Shown: in pieces, positions 16,325 through 25,502 of the stretch
How the letters are laid out: every line of letters begins with the position of its first letter
Numbering within the stretch: the stretch's first letter is position 1
Notes under the pieces: model-generated
Told to the model about the DNA's origin: nothing
Seen by the model: only the letters and a program-made list of their open reading frames with translations
Databases searched by the model: none
Assembly (NCBI GenBank): GCA_019636445.1
Contig: JAHBXO010000017.1
Location: forward strand, 1-64,000
Length of the DNA: 64,000 bases
Origin: Gemmataceae bacterium
Lineage (GTDB): Bacteria > Planctomycetota > Planctomycetia > Gemmatales > Gemmataceae
Reading direction: 5' to 3'
Position numbers and translations under genes: made by a program

Positions 16325-18925
16325 TCATCCGACCACAAGGTTCACCATCTGTGGCGGCTTGGCGATCACCTTCTTGATCGTCTTCCCGGCGATCGCTTCG
16401 ATCACCTTCAGATCGGCCTTCGCGGCCGCTTCGAGGCCTGCGGCGTCGATCTCGGCCGGCACCGACAGCACGGAGCGCAGCTTGCCGTTCACCTGAACGG
16501 GAATCTCGATCGTATCCGCCTTCACGAGGGCCGGATCGAACTTCGGCCACGGCTCGTAGGCTAGCGTGTCCGCGTGGCCTAGAACGCGCCACAACTCCTC
16601 CGCGACGTGCGGGGCGTACGGCGCGAGCAGCAGGACGAACGTCTCCATCGCGGACTTCGGCCGCACCTCTTGCTTCGTGAAGTAGTTGGTGAACTCCATC
16701 ATCGTCGCGATGGCCGTGTTGAAGCTCAGGCGGTCAGTGTCCTCACCGACCTTCTGAATCGTGCGGTGCAGCACGCGGAGGGCCTTCTTGTCCGGCGCGA
16801 CATCCTTCACGCTCGGATGCAGCGTCACCGTCTCGGCGGCATCGTCGGTTAGCATCCGCCAGACGCGGCCGAGGAAGCGGTAGACGCCCTCGACGCCCTT
16901 CGTGCTCCACGGCTTCACCGCTTCGAGCGGACCCATGAACATCTCGAAGAGCCGCAGGGCGTCGGCACCGTATTCCTTCACGACATCGTCGGGGTTCACG
17001 ACGTTGCCGCGCGCCTTCGACATCTTCTCGTTGTTTTCGCCGAGGATCATCCCCTGGTTCACCAGCCGTTGGAACGGCTCCGGGCAGTGCAGGTACCCGC
17101 GGTCGAATAGGACCTTGTGCCAGAAGCGCGAGTAGAGCAAGTGCAGGACGGCGTGCTCCGCCCCGCCGATGTAGAGGTCGACCGGCAGCCATTCCTTCAG
17201 CTTGGCCGGGTCGGCGAAGGCGGTCGCGTTCTTCGGGTCGATGTAGCGCAGGAAGTACCAGCACGACCCGGCCCACTGCGGCATCGTGTTCGTCTCGCGG
17301 CGATAGGTCTTGCCGTCGCGCGTCACCGTCAGCCAGTCGGTCGCCTTCGCCAGCGGGCCGTCGGGCGAACCGGTCGGCTTGTAGTCGGTCATCTCCGGCA
17401 GCGTCAGCGGCAGTTCGTCCATGCCGAGCGGCACGACTTCGCCGTCCGGCCCGTGCAGGATCGGAAACGGCTCGCCCCAGTACCGCTGCCGGCTGAACAG
17501 CCAGTCGCGGAGTTTGTAGTTGACCTTGCGCGTGCCGAGTTTCCGTTCCTCCAGCCACGCGATGATTTTGGATTTTGCCTCTTCCGTCTTCAGACCGTCG
17601 AGCATTCCCGAATTCATCGCCACGCCGTCGTCGGTGTACGCGGCTTTCAGGTCGTTGACTGTGCTGCCGGTTTCCTTCAACCACTTCTCGTTCGGCGTGA
17701 CTACCGTGACTATGGGAAGATCGAACTGTTTGGCGAACTCGAAGTCGCGCTCGTCGTGCCCCGGCACGGCCATGATCGCGCCGGTGCCATAGGTCGCGAG
17801 AACGTAGTCGGCGATCCAGATCGGTATTTGTTGACCGTTTACGGGATTGTGTGCGTAGGCTCCGGTGAAGACGCCGGTCTTCTTCTTCGCCAGTTCGGTG
17901 CGCTCGAAGTCGGACTTTCGCGCGGCCGTTTCCTGATAGGCCTTCACCGCGCCTTGCTGTTCGGGCGTCGTGATCCGCTTGACCAGTTGATGCTCTGGCG
18001 AAAGCACCATGTAGGTCGCGCCGAAGAGCGTGTCGGGGCGCGTAGTGTAGACCGTGATTGACTCACCGACAGACTCCCCACGGACGTTCGTCCGTGGGCT
18101 TGCGCCCACAATTTCGAAGTGAACTTCTGCGCCTTCCGATTTCCCAATCCAGTTCCGCTGCATCTGCTTGATGCTTTCGCTCCAATCCAGCGGCTCCAGG
18201 TCGCTTAGCAGCCGCTCGGCATACGCCGTGATGCGCATCAGCCACTGTTTCAACGGCTGCCGCACGACGGGGAAGCCGCCTCGCTCGCTCTTCCCGTCGA
18301 TGACCTCCTCGTTCGCCAGCACCGTGCCCAGCTCCGGACACCAGTTGACCGGCTGCTCGGCGATGTACGCCAGCCGGTGCGAATCCCGATATTTGCGGAT
18401 CGCCTCCTCGCCTTGCGCTGCCAACTCGGGCGGGATCGGCAGCTCGCTGATCGGCCGGCCCTTCTTCAGCTCGGCGTCGTACCAGGTGTCGTAGATCGTC
18501 AGGAAGATCCACTGCGTCCAGCGGAAGTAGTTCGGGTCGGTCGTGTCGACTTCGCGGTCCCAGTCGTAGCTGAAGCCGAGGGACTTGATCTGCCGGCGGA
18601 AGGTGGCGATGTTCTGTTGCGTGTTCTTGCTGGGGTGCTCACCGGTCTGGATGGCGTGCTGCTCGGCCGGAAGGCCGAAGGCGTCCCAGCCCATCGGGTG
18701 CAGGACGTGGAAGCCGTTCATCCGCTTGAAGCGGGCGAGGATGTCGGTGGCGGTGTAGCCTTCCGGGTGGCCGACGTGCAGGCCGCTGCCGCTCGGATAC
18801 GGGAACATGTCGAGGATGTAATACTTCGGCTTGCCGCCACTCTCCTCTTCGGTGCGGAAGGTCTTGTTCGTTTCCCAGAACTGCTGCCACTTGCGTTCAA
18901 TCGCGGCGGGGTCGTAGCTCGGCAT
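16325..18925 (-). CDS. leuS: Leucine--tRNA ligase
   Basis: Leucyl-tRNA synthetase, 866 residues, of normal bacterial length. The HIGH motif appears as HVGH (residues 50-53) in [15 protein letters not shown]. The CP1 editing domain is present with [19 protein letters not shown] and [18 protein letters not shown] occurs as [11 protein letters not shown] near residue 630. The anticodon-binding helical bundle and the C-terminal domain ending [19 protein letters not shown] complete the protein. A region near residue 275 ([14 protein letters not shown]) looks like a small insertion inside the editing domain. It is a single gene; the nearest upstream gene is on the other strand. Confidence 0.97.
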   Translation of the reverse strand: MPSYDPAAIERKWQQFWETNKTFRTEEESGGKPKYYILDMFPYPSGSGLHVGHPEGYTATDILARFKRMNGFHVLHPMGWDAFGLPAEQHAIQTGEHPSKNTQQNIATFRRQIKSLGFSYDWDREVDTTDPNYFRWTQWIFLTIYDTWYDAELKKGRPISELPIPPELAAQGEEAIRKYRDSHRLAYIAEQPVNWCPELGTVLANEEVIDGKSERGGFPVVRQPLKQWLMRITAYAERLLSDLEPLDWSESIKQMQRNWIGKSEGAEVHFEIVGASPRTNVRGESVGESITVYTTRPDTLFGATYMVLSPEHQLVKRITTPEQQGAVKAYQETAARKSDFERTELAKKKTGVFTGAYAHNPVNGQQIPIWIADYVLATYGTGAIMAVPGHDERDFEFAKQFDLPIVTVVTPNEKWLKETGSTVNDLKAAYTDDGVAMNSGMLDGLKTEEAKSKIIAWLEERKLGTRKVNYKLRDWLFSRQRYWGEPFPILHGPDGEVVPLGMDELPLTLPEMTDYKPTGSPDGPLAKATDWLTVTRDGKTYRRETNTMPQWAGSCWYFLRYIDPKNATAFADPAKLKEWLPVDLYIGGAEHAVLHLLYSRFWHKVLFDRGYLHCPEPFQRLVNQGMILGENNEKMSKARGNVVNPDDVVKEYGADALRLFEMFMGPLEAVKPWSTKGVEGVYRFLGRVWRMLTDDAAETVTLHPSVKDVAPDKKALRVLHRTIQKVGEDTDRLSFNTAIATMMEFTNYFTKQEVRPKSAMETFVLLLAPYAPHVAEELWRVLGHADTLAYEPWPKFDPALVKADTIEIPVQVNGKLRSVLSVPAEIDAAGLEAAAKADLKVIEAIAGKTIKKVIAKPPQMVNLVVG

Positions 18926-19086
18926 CGCGTCACCTGAAGGATTCTCGTCCCATTGGCCTACGGCAATCGATGAACGGTGTCAATCAATCGAGTTCGTTGT
19001 CCATCGCGAGGTTCGCGATGACGCGAATAGACAACCGGGTGGGTCGACGATACGATTGAACCAATTTGAACAAGGTGTTCCGAGCC

Positions 19087-21411
19087 ATGTCCCGATTGCA
19101 CGTAATCCCGCTCGAAGACCGTATGGCCTTCAACACGACACCGGAATCGCTCATCGCTCCGGCGGGCGAGTTCAACTGGCTGCAGGCGGCGCCGGACGGC
19201 AGCCTCTACTCACTCGTGTTCAAAGGCGGCGACCTGACGGCGCGTGTCCGCGTCAACGGCGGTTGGGTGGACGAACCCGTCATCGACCCGGACCGGGTGG
19301 GACGTGGCGGCGCGTTCGTCTTCCGACAGTCGATCGGGGAAGACGCTCAACAGGCGCAACTGCTCATCACGCCGGACAGTGTCCCGCACGCGTTTTATGC
19401 TTCGACCGACAGCGTCGGCGGCGATCGTTTCATCGTTCTCGAGCATTATTCTCGTTCGCCGGGCGGGGAATGGACGCTCAAGGAAATGATTCCCGTCGGC
19501 GCCCCGGCCGACTTCTTCAACGAGGACAGCTTCGAGAGCGTCACGGGTGCCGTCGCGGCCGACGGCTCGATGCATCTGGTGCTCGAAGTTTATGACGGAA
19601 CGAACGATCGCTCGACATTGCGATACCTGACGGACCAGTCGGGGGCCTGGGTTTATGAAGACATCCCGGCACCTCTTGAGATCGGCCGGCCGCGCATCTT
19701 CGGCCTGCACGTCCTGCCACGGTATGTGTCGATCGACGTCGATTCTGCGAACGCGGTCCACATTGCCTACACGCCGCGTTTTGAATCGGAGAACCTCGGC
19801 CGTGTCTACAGCCAGTTGAACTATGTCACCAATCGGGGCGGTTCGTGGACAGTCGAGACGGTGTTTGTCCCGCCCGATGGCACCGGCGATGCGGGGTTGG
19901 CGTCCAGCCTCGCCGTGGGGCCGGACGACCAGCCAAGAATCGCCAGCTACTACGTCGATCGCGTCGGCACCGGTTCGCCAGCCAGCGCGCAGTTGCTCTT
20001 TCACCAGAAGATCGGCGCGAACTGGACGGCCGGACTGGTCGCGAGCCAGGCAGACGGGTACGTCGCGGCTGACGGTGCGCAGTACACCGGGTTCAGCCCG
20101 CTGCTGCAGTTTGATGGCAGCACGCCCGTCATCACCTTTTCCGACGTTGCCGCCCAGCACATTACGGGCTTCGCAAACGAATACACCGGACAGATCCGCA
20201 CGGCCACGTTCGTCGGCGGCGCCTGGCAACTCAACACGGTCTTCCGGCAGTCTGCGCCGCTCGCCAACGCCCTTTTCCTCCCGGTTCGCACCGTTGTCAA
20301 TGGCACGCCGGTTTATGCCGCTTTGGTCGGCAGTTACGAACTCGATCCGAACGGCCTACTCTACGACGACTCCGGAGTTTACACGCTTGTGGAACTCAAC
20401 GCGCCGATCATCCCGCCGAAAGGCCCGGAACCGGGCACGCCCGGTGGCAAACTTGGTGCGGGTGTCGTGGGTGCCGATCGTGGCGGCGGACCGACCGTTC
20501 AGGTCTACGACAAGACCGGCGCGCGGACGCAGCAGTTCTTTGCGTTCGAGCCGTCGTTCACCGGGGGCGTACGCGTCGCCTCGGCCGACTTCAACGGCGA
20601 CGGCGTCGCCGATGCTGTCGCGGGAACCGGACCGGGGATCGCCACGCGTGTGCGCGTGTTCGATGGCAAAACCGGGGCGGAATTGTTCGCCGTCACGCCG
20701 TTCGAGGTCGGTTTCACCGGCGGCGTCTACGTCGCGACCGGCGATGTCACCGGCGATGGCGTGCCGGATCTTGCGATCACTCCGGACGAGGGTGGTGGCC
20801 CGCGTGTCGACGTTTACAGTGGCGTGCGGTTCGCAAAGGTCGCCAGTTTCTTCGGCATCGACGATACGAATTTTCGCGGCGGTGCCCGCGCGGCGGTCGG
20901 CGATCTTAACAACGACGGCCGGGACGACCTCGTCGTCGTCGCCGGATTCGGCGGCGGACCTCGCGTCGCCGGATTCGATGGGCGAACCGTGACCGCGAAC
21001 TCGCCCACCAGGCTCTTTGGCGACTTCTTTGCCTTCGAACAATCCCTGCGAAACGGCGTCTTCGTGGCGGTCGGCGATCTGAATGGCGACGGGTTTGCGG
21101 AGTTGATTGCCGGTGGAGGACCGGGCGGCGGGCCGCGCGTTACGGCCTTCGACGGTGCGAAACTCCTCGCGAACGAATACGTCCCGCGCGCCAACTTCTT
21201 CGCGGGGGACTCCGCCAACCGCGGGGGCGTTCGTTTGGCCATTAGCGATGTGGACGGCGATGGTCAAGGCGACATTGTGGCGGGTTCGGGAACCGGTGCC
21301 GGCAGCCGCGTGAGTGCCTACAAAGCTGTCGACTTGATGGGAGGATCAACGAGTGCCTTCCGCGAATTCGACGCGTTCCTCGGCTTCACCGGCGGCGTCT
21401 TCGTCGGTTAA
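19087..21411 (+). CDS. FG-GAP repeat protein with N-terminal LEDR motif
   Basis: This 774-residue protein ends in at least five FG-GAP/integrin-like calcium-binding repeats: DFNGDGVADAVAG, DVTGDGVPDLAI, DLNNDGRDDLVVV, DLNGDGFAELIAG and DVDGDGQGDIVAG. The N-terminal half (about 25-440) is a second beta-rich region, probably a sialidase-like propeller. I start at ATG 19087 (MSRLHVIPLEDRMAFN) with AAGG upstream. There is no classical signal peptide. Instead it begins with a short stretch containing LEDR, which resembles the N-terminal LExR motif seen on large planctomycete surface proteins. A repeated GGGPR-V-DxY/F element between repeats suggests Gly-rich loops. It is probably extracellular. 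It converges on the next gene with a 4-bp gap. Confidence 0.8.
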   Translation: MSRLHVIPLEDRMAFNTTPESLIAPAGEFNWLQAAPDGSLYSLVFKGGDLTARVRVNGGWVDEPVIDPDRVGRGGAFVFRQSIGEDAQQAQLLITPDSVPHAFYASTDSVGGDRFIVLEHYSRSPGGEWTLKEMIPVGAPADFFNEDSFESVTGAVAADGSMHLVLEVYDGTNDRSTLRYLTDQSGAWVYEDIPAPLEIGRPRIFGLHVLPRYVSIDVDSANAVHIAYTPRFESENLGRVYSQLNYVTNRGGSWTVETVFVPPDGTGDAGLASSLAVGPDDQPRIASYYVDRVGTGSPASAQLLFHQKIGANWTAGLVASQADGYVAADGAQYTGFSPLLQFDGSTPVITFSDVAAQHITGFANEYTGQIRTATFVGGAWQLNTVFRQSAPLANALFLPVRTVVNGTPVYAALVGSYELDPNGLLYDDSGVYTLVELNAPIIPPKGPEPGTPGGKLGAGVVGADRGGGPTVQVYDKTGARTQQFFAFEPSFTGGVRVASADFNGDGVADAVAGTGPGIATRVRVFDGKTGAELFAVTPFEVGFTGGVYVATGDVTGDGVPDLAITPDEGGGPRVDVYSGVRFAKVASFFGIDDTNFRGGARAAVGDLNNDGRDDLVVVAGFGGGPRVAGFDGRTVTANSPTRLFGDFFAFEQSLRNGVFVAVGDLNGDGFAELIAGGGPGGGPRVTAFDGAKLLANEYVPRANFFAGDSANRGGVRLAISDVDGDGQGDIVAGSGTGAGSRVSAYKAVDLMGGSTSAFREFDAFLGFTGGVFVG

Positions 21412-21415
21412 GTTC

Positions 21416-22429
21416 CTACGAGTAGCGATTGCGGATGGTCGGGATGAGGTAGTCGCGGAAGGCCGAGTCGAAATCGTAGCGCGGCGAGTGCCCCCAATCG
21501 CGGCGGGCGGCGGAGTCGTCCACGTCGCCGGGCCAACTGTCGATGATACCCTGACGCTTCACGTCCACTTTCGTCGTGATCGTCGCATCCGGAAAGGCCT
21601 CCTGCACCACCCGCCGCACTTCGTCCGCCGTCGGGGCGAACGCGCCGATGTTGTAGACGGTGCGCGTGAGCCGGTCGGCCGGGGCGTGCATGAGCTTCAA
21701 CACGGCCTCGACGGCGTCGGGCATCGCCATGAACGGGATGCGTGCGTCTGGCCGCACGAAACAGGCGTAGGCCTCGCCCTGCGCGGCGGCGTGGATCATC
21801 TCCGGGGCATAGTCGGACGTCCCGCCGCTCGGCACCGTCAGCGCCGAGATCAGGCCGGGGAAGCGGATGCAGCGGAAGTCGACCTTGCCGAGTTTGTCCG
21901 TCGCGAGTTGCTTGTAGTGCCGGCCGTAGTAGCGGCCGAGGTGTTCGCAATAGAGCTTGTTCGCGCCGTACATCGTCGTCGGCTGGAGGAAGTCGTCCTC
22001 CTTCACGCGGCCGGCGGCGGTCTTCACGCCGAGGTCCGGCAGGCCGTAGGCGGCGATGCTCGACGGGTAGAAGAACGTCACCGGCCGGCCGTGGGATTCG
22101 CCTTCCTTTTGGGCGAACTCCAGCATGTTCAGCGTCCCCTCGACGTTCACCTTGTGCGCGAGCGCCGGCGAGAACTCGCTGCGCGTCGAGAGCAGCGCAG
22201 CCAGGTGGTAGATTTCGTCCACCTCGTACTCGGCGTTGATGCGCTCGAGGAGTTGCGTGTCGAGGATCGAGCCGACGAATTCCTTGCGGACCTTCTTCGC
22301 GAGTTCCGGAGCGAGGGGGTTCAGGTCGAGCGTGATGACGGGCCGGCTGCCGCCCGCGAGGCGGTCGATGAGACCGTGACCCATTTCGCCGGAGGCGCCG
22401 GTGAGGAGGATGGAAGCGAATCGGGACAT
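21416..22429 (-). CDS. SDR-family NAD-dependent epimerase; L-threonine 3-dehydrogenase-like
   Basis: The 337-residue protein is an extended short-chain dehydrogenase. It has the NAD motif TGASGEMG (residues 10-17), the acidic residue in LDLN, HLAALLS, SSIAAYG and the catalytic YGANK. The segments HLAALLSTRSEFSPALAHKVN, PGLISALTVPSGGTSDYA and ARIPFMAMPDAVEAVLKLM match what I recall of SDR-type L-threonine 3-dehydrogenases. These oxidise threonine to 2-amino-3-ketobutyrate. A nucleotide-sugar epimerase remains possible. It is last in a three-gene operon after the desaturase, with 6 bp between the two. Confidence 0.85.
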   Translation of the reverse strand: MSRFASILLTGASGEMGHGLIDRLAGGSRPVITLDLNPLAPELAKKVRKEFVGSILDTQLLERINAEYEVDEIYHLAALLSTRSEFSPALAHKVNVEGTLNMLEFAQKEGESHGRPVTFFYPSSIAAYGLPDLGVKTAAGRVKEDDFLQPTTMYGANKLYCEHLGRYYGRHYKQLATDKLGKVDFRCIRFPGLISALTVPSGGTSDYAPEMIHAAAQGEAYACFVRPDARIPFMAMPDAVEAVLKLMHAPADRLTRTVYNIGAFAPTADEVRRVVQEAFPDATITTKVDVKRQGIIDSWPGDVDDSAARRDWGHSPRYDFDSAFRDYLIPTIRNRYS

Positions 22430-22435
22430 GGATTG

Positions 22436-23395
22436 TCAGGCGCTCGTGGAGGCCGGGGCCGGTTCTTCGCTGGTTTCGAGCTTTGTCTTCGGCACGACGA
22501 TCGGGACCACGTTCTTCGCGAGGCCGACGAGTTCGAGACAGCGAATGAAGGTGAACGTGAGGTCGATTTCCCACCAGCGGTGGCCGTGGCTGGCGCTGCG
22601 CGGGGCGGCGTGGTGGTTGTTGTGCCAGCCTTCACCGTTCGTCAGGAGCGCCACCCACCAGGTATTTCGGCTCAGGTCGCCGGTCTTGTAGTTCTGGTAG
22701 CCCCAGCGGTGCGCCGCCGAGTTCACGAACCAGGTAATGTGCCAGACGTAGACGGTGCGGGCGATGATGCCCCAGGCGAACATCTGCGCCGTCGCGGTGA
22801 TCATCGTCTCGACACCGCCGACGAGGTAGCCGATCCCGGCCGCAAGCGCCAGCAGCAGGACGATGTGGCCGAGGTAGTACCACGCCCAACGGTTCCGTTT
22901 GTGGATCCAGCGCAGCCAATCATCTTCGAGCAGGTCGGGGATGTATTTGTCGTAGGTCATGAACGAGTTCATGCGCGGATCGTCGTGGTAGATCCAACCC
23001 ATGTGGCCCCAGTAGAAGTTCTCCTTCGGGCTGTGCGGGTCGTCGGCGATGTCGCTTTTCTGGTGGTGGATCCGGTGGACGCAGACCCACTTGAAAGGCG
23101 GTGTTTCGAGGCTGCAAATGCCGCAGAGGGTGAAGATCTTCTCGAGCCACTTCGGGGTTTCGAGCGATCGGTGTGTGAGGATGCGGTGGTACGCGAGGTT
23201 GATGCCGATGCTGCCGAAGATGAAGTTGCCGATCAGCAGGTACGCGGGGAACCACCAAGTGAAGAACGGCTCGAAGAAGCAGATCGGCAGCAGCAGGTGG
23301 AAGCCGACGAGGACGGCGGCGAAGAGCGGGATGATGCGCTGTTTTGGTGGGGACGCTGCGGTGGACACGTTCGGGAAACTCCGACGAAACGACAA
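22436..23395 (-). CDS. Acyl-CoA/fatty acid desaturase
   Basis: The 319-residue membrane protein is a delta-9 type desaturase that introduces a double bond into acyl chains using a di-iron centre and O2. The three His boxes are HRILTH (HX4H), HRIHH (HX2HH) and HNNHH (in EGWHNNHHAAP). Four membrane segments are visible: IIPLFAAVLVGFHLLLPICFF, WFPAYLLIGNFIFG, a pair around YYLGHIVLLLALAAGIGYLV, and TVYVWHITWF. The N-terminus is cytoplasmic. It is followed 6 bp later by the threonine-dehydrogenase-like gene and preceded by a small membrane-anchored protein. A role in membrane unsaturation at low temperature is likely but not proven here. Confidence 0.93.
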   Translation of the reverse strand: MSFRRSFPNVSTAASPPKQRIIPLFAAVLVGFHLLLPICFFEPFFTWWFPAYLLIGNFIFGSIGINLAYHRILTHRSLETPKWLEKIFTLCGICSLETPPFKWVCVHRIHHQKSDIADDPHSPKENFYWGHMGWIYHDDPRMNSFMTYDKYIPDLLEDDWLRWIHKRNRWAWYYLGHIVLLLALAAGIGYLVGGVETMITATAQMFAWGIIARTVYVWHITWFVNSAAHRWGYQNYKTGDLSRNTWWVALLTNGEGWHNNHHAAPRSASHGHRWWEIDLTFTFIRCLELVGLAKNVVPIVVPKTKLETSEEPAPASTSA

Positions 23396-23440
23396 ATCGT
23401 TAGTTTAGTGTGGAACGACGCGACACAAAGAGGAAAACCG

Positions 23441-24151
23441 TCACTTGCGGCGGAGGTGGTAGAGATAGATGCCCAGCACGGCGACGACGGCCGTGCCGAC
23501 GATCGCGAGCGTCAGCCGCAAGGCCCATTCCTGGGCGTTCTTTGACCCGGCTTCGCGATTGACAACGATGCGGCCCGAATCCAGATCGAAAATCACCTGC
23601 CGCTCGTCCTGCGTCATCTGGACGAATTGCTTCCCGTCCTGCGTGAAGACGCCGCCGGCGTTCCAAAGGATGTAGCGCATCGTGTGCGGGAGCGCCTCCG
23701 GCCGGCCGACGATTTCCCGTACGGTATAGGTCCGCAGCAACTCGCCCTTCACGTAGAAGCTGATGGCCGGGGCCGCGAGTTGCTCCCGGACCGTTTCGTC
23801 CGGCAGGCGCTTGTCGGTCTTGTAGTGCCGCCACTGGTCGTTCTCGCCGTGGATGCGCACGGCGTGGACGCCATCGTCGGAGACATGGACTTCGTAGTCG
23901 AACCAGTCGACGGTCCAGAGCGGTTTCGTCGCGTCGTCGCTGCGGTAGAGACCGCTCGCGGCATATTTGGCGCGAAGCCCGGCATGGTGGCCGGTCTCCT
24001 TGCGAAGCGGATCGTCGGACTTCGGCGGAATGAGCGCGAGCGAATAGAGTCCGTTTTGGCTAAGGAATTCGCTGGGCACGGGATAGGCGATCGGCTTCTC
24101 GTTGGCGGAGAGGAAGCCGGGTGCCGCGAGCAACAGGAGCAACGTACGCAT
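23441..24151 (-). CDS. Exported, C-terminally membrane-anchored hypothetical protein
   Basis: This 236-residue protein has a signal peptide (MRTLLLLLAAPGFLSA) and a single C-terminal membrane helix (LTLAIVGTAVVAVLGIYLY) followed by HLRRK, so the middle lies outside the cytoplasm. The extracytoplasmic part is beta-rich with repeated Trp/Tyr pairs (LWTVDWFDYEVHVSDDGVHA) and includes LPHTMRYILWNAGGVFTQDG. I do not recognise the family. The start is ATG 24151; a longer frame in the same phase reaches 25801 but that part is opposite the MFS gene. It begins a three-gene operon with the desaturase and SDR, and only 21 bp separate its start from that of the divergent exporter. Confidence 0.75.
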   Translation of the reverse strand: MRTLLLLLAAPGFLSANEKPIAYPVPSEFLSQNGLYSLALIPPKSDDPLRKETGHHAGLRAKYAASGLYRSDDATKPLWTVDWFDYEVHVSDDGVHAVRIHGENDQWRHYKTDKRLPDETVREQLAAPAISFYVKGELLRTYTVREIVGRPEALPHTMRYILWNAGGVFTQDGKQFVQMTQDERQVIFDLDSGRIVVNREAGSKNAQEWALRLTLAIVGTAVVAVLGIYLYHLRRK

Positions 24152-24161
24152 TGAGTCATCA

Positions 24162-24167
24162 TATAAT
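24162..24167 (+). promoter_or_regulatory. Consensus -10 hexamer, possibly for a leaderless transcript
   Basis: TATAAT at 24162-24167 is a perfect -10 element 5 bp before the first ATG of the MFS gene (24173), with a second ATG at 24176. A start site about 7 nt downstream would fall on the ATG pair, giving a leaderless mRNA. No good -35 is visible 17 bp upstream, and no Shine-Dalgarno-like sequence can fit in the gap. Confidence 0.4.
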
Positions 24168-24172
24168 CGAAG

Positions 24173-25495
24173 ATGATGGAATCCGTGCCGCCAACATCGA
24201 ACTCGATCGCCGATCGCCTCAATCAGACGCTGAAGAACCGCACCTTCCGGTCGCTCGCACACCCGAATTACCGCCTCTACTTCTTCGGCCAACTGGTCTC
24301 GTTCATCGGCTCGTGGATCCAGACGACGGCGCTGATGTGGCTTGTCTATGAACTCACGAACGATCCCGGCTGGCCGGCGTACCTGTTGGTGGCGCAGGTG
24401 GGGCCGACGCTGCTCGTCGGGCCGCTCGGCGGATCGCTGGCGGACCGCTTTTCGAAGCGGCGCGTGATCCTCGCGACGCAGATCGCGTTCATGGTGAATG
24501 CTTCGCTGCTGGCGGGCCTCGTGGGGTTTGGCTTGGTGACGCCCTTGCTCCTGCTCGTCATGCAAGCAATCGGCGGCTTGATCCAGGCGATTGACCTGCC
24601 GACGCGACTGGCCGTCGTGACCGATCTCGTGCCGCGCGAGGACGTGGTGAACGCGGTCGGCTTGAATTCGCTGTTGTTCAACTCTGCGCGTGCCATCGGC
24701 CCGGCGCTGGCCGGATTGATCTTCCTCGCCGCCAGCCGGTTCGACGGGTTCGGTCTGCCCGCCCAAGCCGGGGCGTTCGCCTGCTTTGCCCTCAATGCAG
24801 TGAGCTATCTCGCAGTCCTCCGTGCGCTCGCCCGAATCGAAATACCGCAATCGACCACGAGGGAGGCGTCGGGCGGTTCGTTTTGGGACGGCTTCCGCTA
24901 CCTGGCGTCCCGGCGGGAACTGCTGGCGCTCGTCGGCCTCACCGGCCTCTTCTGCGTCTTCGCCTGGCCGATCCTCACGCTCCTGCCGCCCTACACACGG
25001 CTCGTGCTCGGCCGCGCCGAAGGCACGTACAGCGTCCTCCTGAGCGCCTTCGGCGGCGGGGCGCTCGTCGGCGCCCTCGCCATGGCGACCTTCGGATCGA
25101 TCGGCCGGCGCGGGCCGTTCCTGCTGTTCGGAGCCGCCACGGGCGGACTGGGGTTGCTCGCGCTCCAGTCGGCAGCCCAATTCGCTCCCGCGATCGTCGC
25201 ATGCGTCCTGCTCGGCTTCGGCATGGTCCTGTACCTGTCCACTGGCCAATCGACCTTGCAGACCAGCGTGCCGAACGCCGTGCGCGGCCGCGCGATGGCC
25301 ATCTGGGCCATGATGCTCAGCGCCAGTTCCCTGCCCGGGCATCTGATCGCCGGCGAGTTGGCGCGGAACCATCCGATCCCGCGCGTGCTCCTTTTCATGC
25401 TTGCCGGCGTCGGCGTCGCGATCCTCGGCCTCGCCGCGCTGGTCGCGTCCGGCGCCTTGGGGAATCGGCCGGCACCCGACGACGACACGGTATAA
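24173..25495 (+). CDS. MFS exporter of the EntS/MFS_3 type
   Basis: The 440-residue protein has twelve membrane segments and the MFS intracellular loop GSLADRFSKRRVI between helices 2 and 3, the usual D-R-x-x-R/K motif. It also has NYRLYFFGQLVSFIGSWIQ at the start and LNSLLFNSARAIGPALAG, both typical of the enterobactin-exporter-like MFS_3 family. It would export a small molecule by proton antiport. There are two adjacent ATG starts (24173, 24176). It ends 7 bp before the radical-SAM gene on the same strand. It may therefore head the cassette at 25503-33769, although its family gives no functional link to a protease. Confidence 0.87.
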   Translation: MMESVPPTSNSIADRLNQTLKNRTFRSLAHPNYRLYFFGQLVSFIGSWIQTTALMWLVYELTNDPGWPAYLLVAQVGPTLLVGPLGGSLADRFSKRRVILATQIAFMVNASLLAGLVGFGLVTPLLLLVMQAIGGLIQAIDLPTRLAVVTDLVPREDVVNAVGLNSLLFNSARAIGPALAGLIFLAASRFDGFGLPAQAGAFACFALNAVSYLAVLRALARIEIPQSTTREASGGSFWDGFRYLASRRELLALVGLTGLFCVFAWPILTLLPPYTRLVLGRAEGTYSVLLSAFGGGALVGALAMATFGSIGRRGPFLLFGAATGGLGLLALQSAAQFAPAIVACVLLGFGMVLYLSTGQSTLQTSVPNAVRGRAMAIWAMMLSASSLPGHLIAGELARNHPIPRVLLFMLAGVGVAILGLAALVASGALGNRPAPDDDTV

Positions 25496-25502
25496 TTCCA
25501 CC

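Noticed and set aside
21353..23545. Plus-strand open frame of 730 codons opposite the SDR and desaturase genes
   Set aside because: Both minus-strand genes have clear enzyme motifs; the plus frame is shadow.
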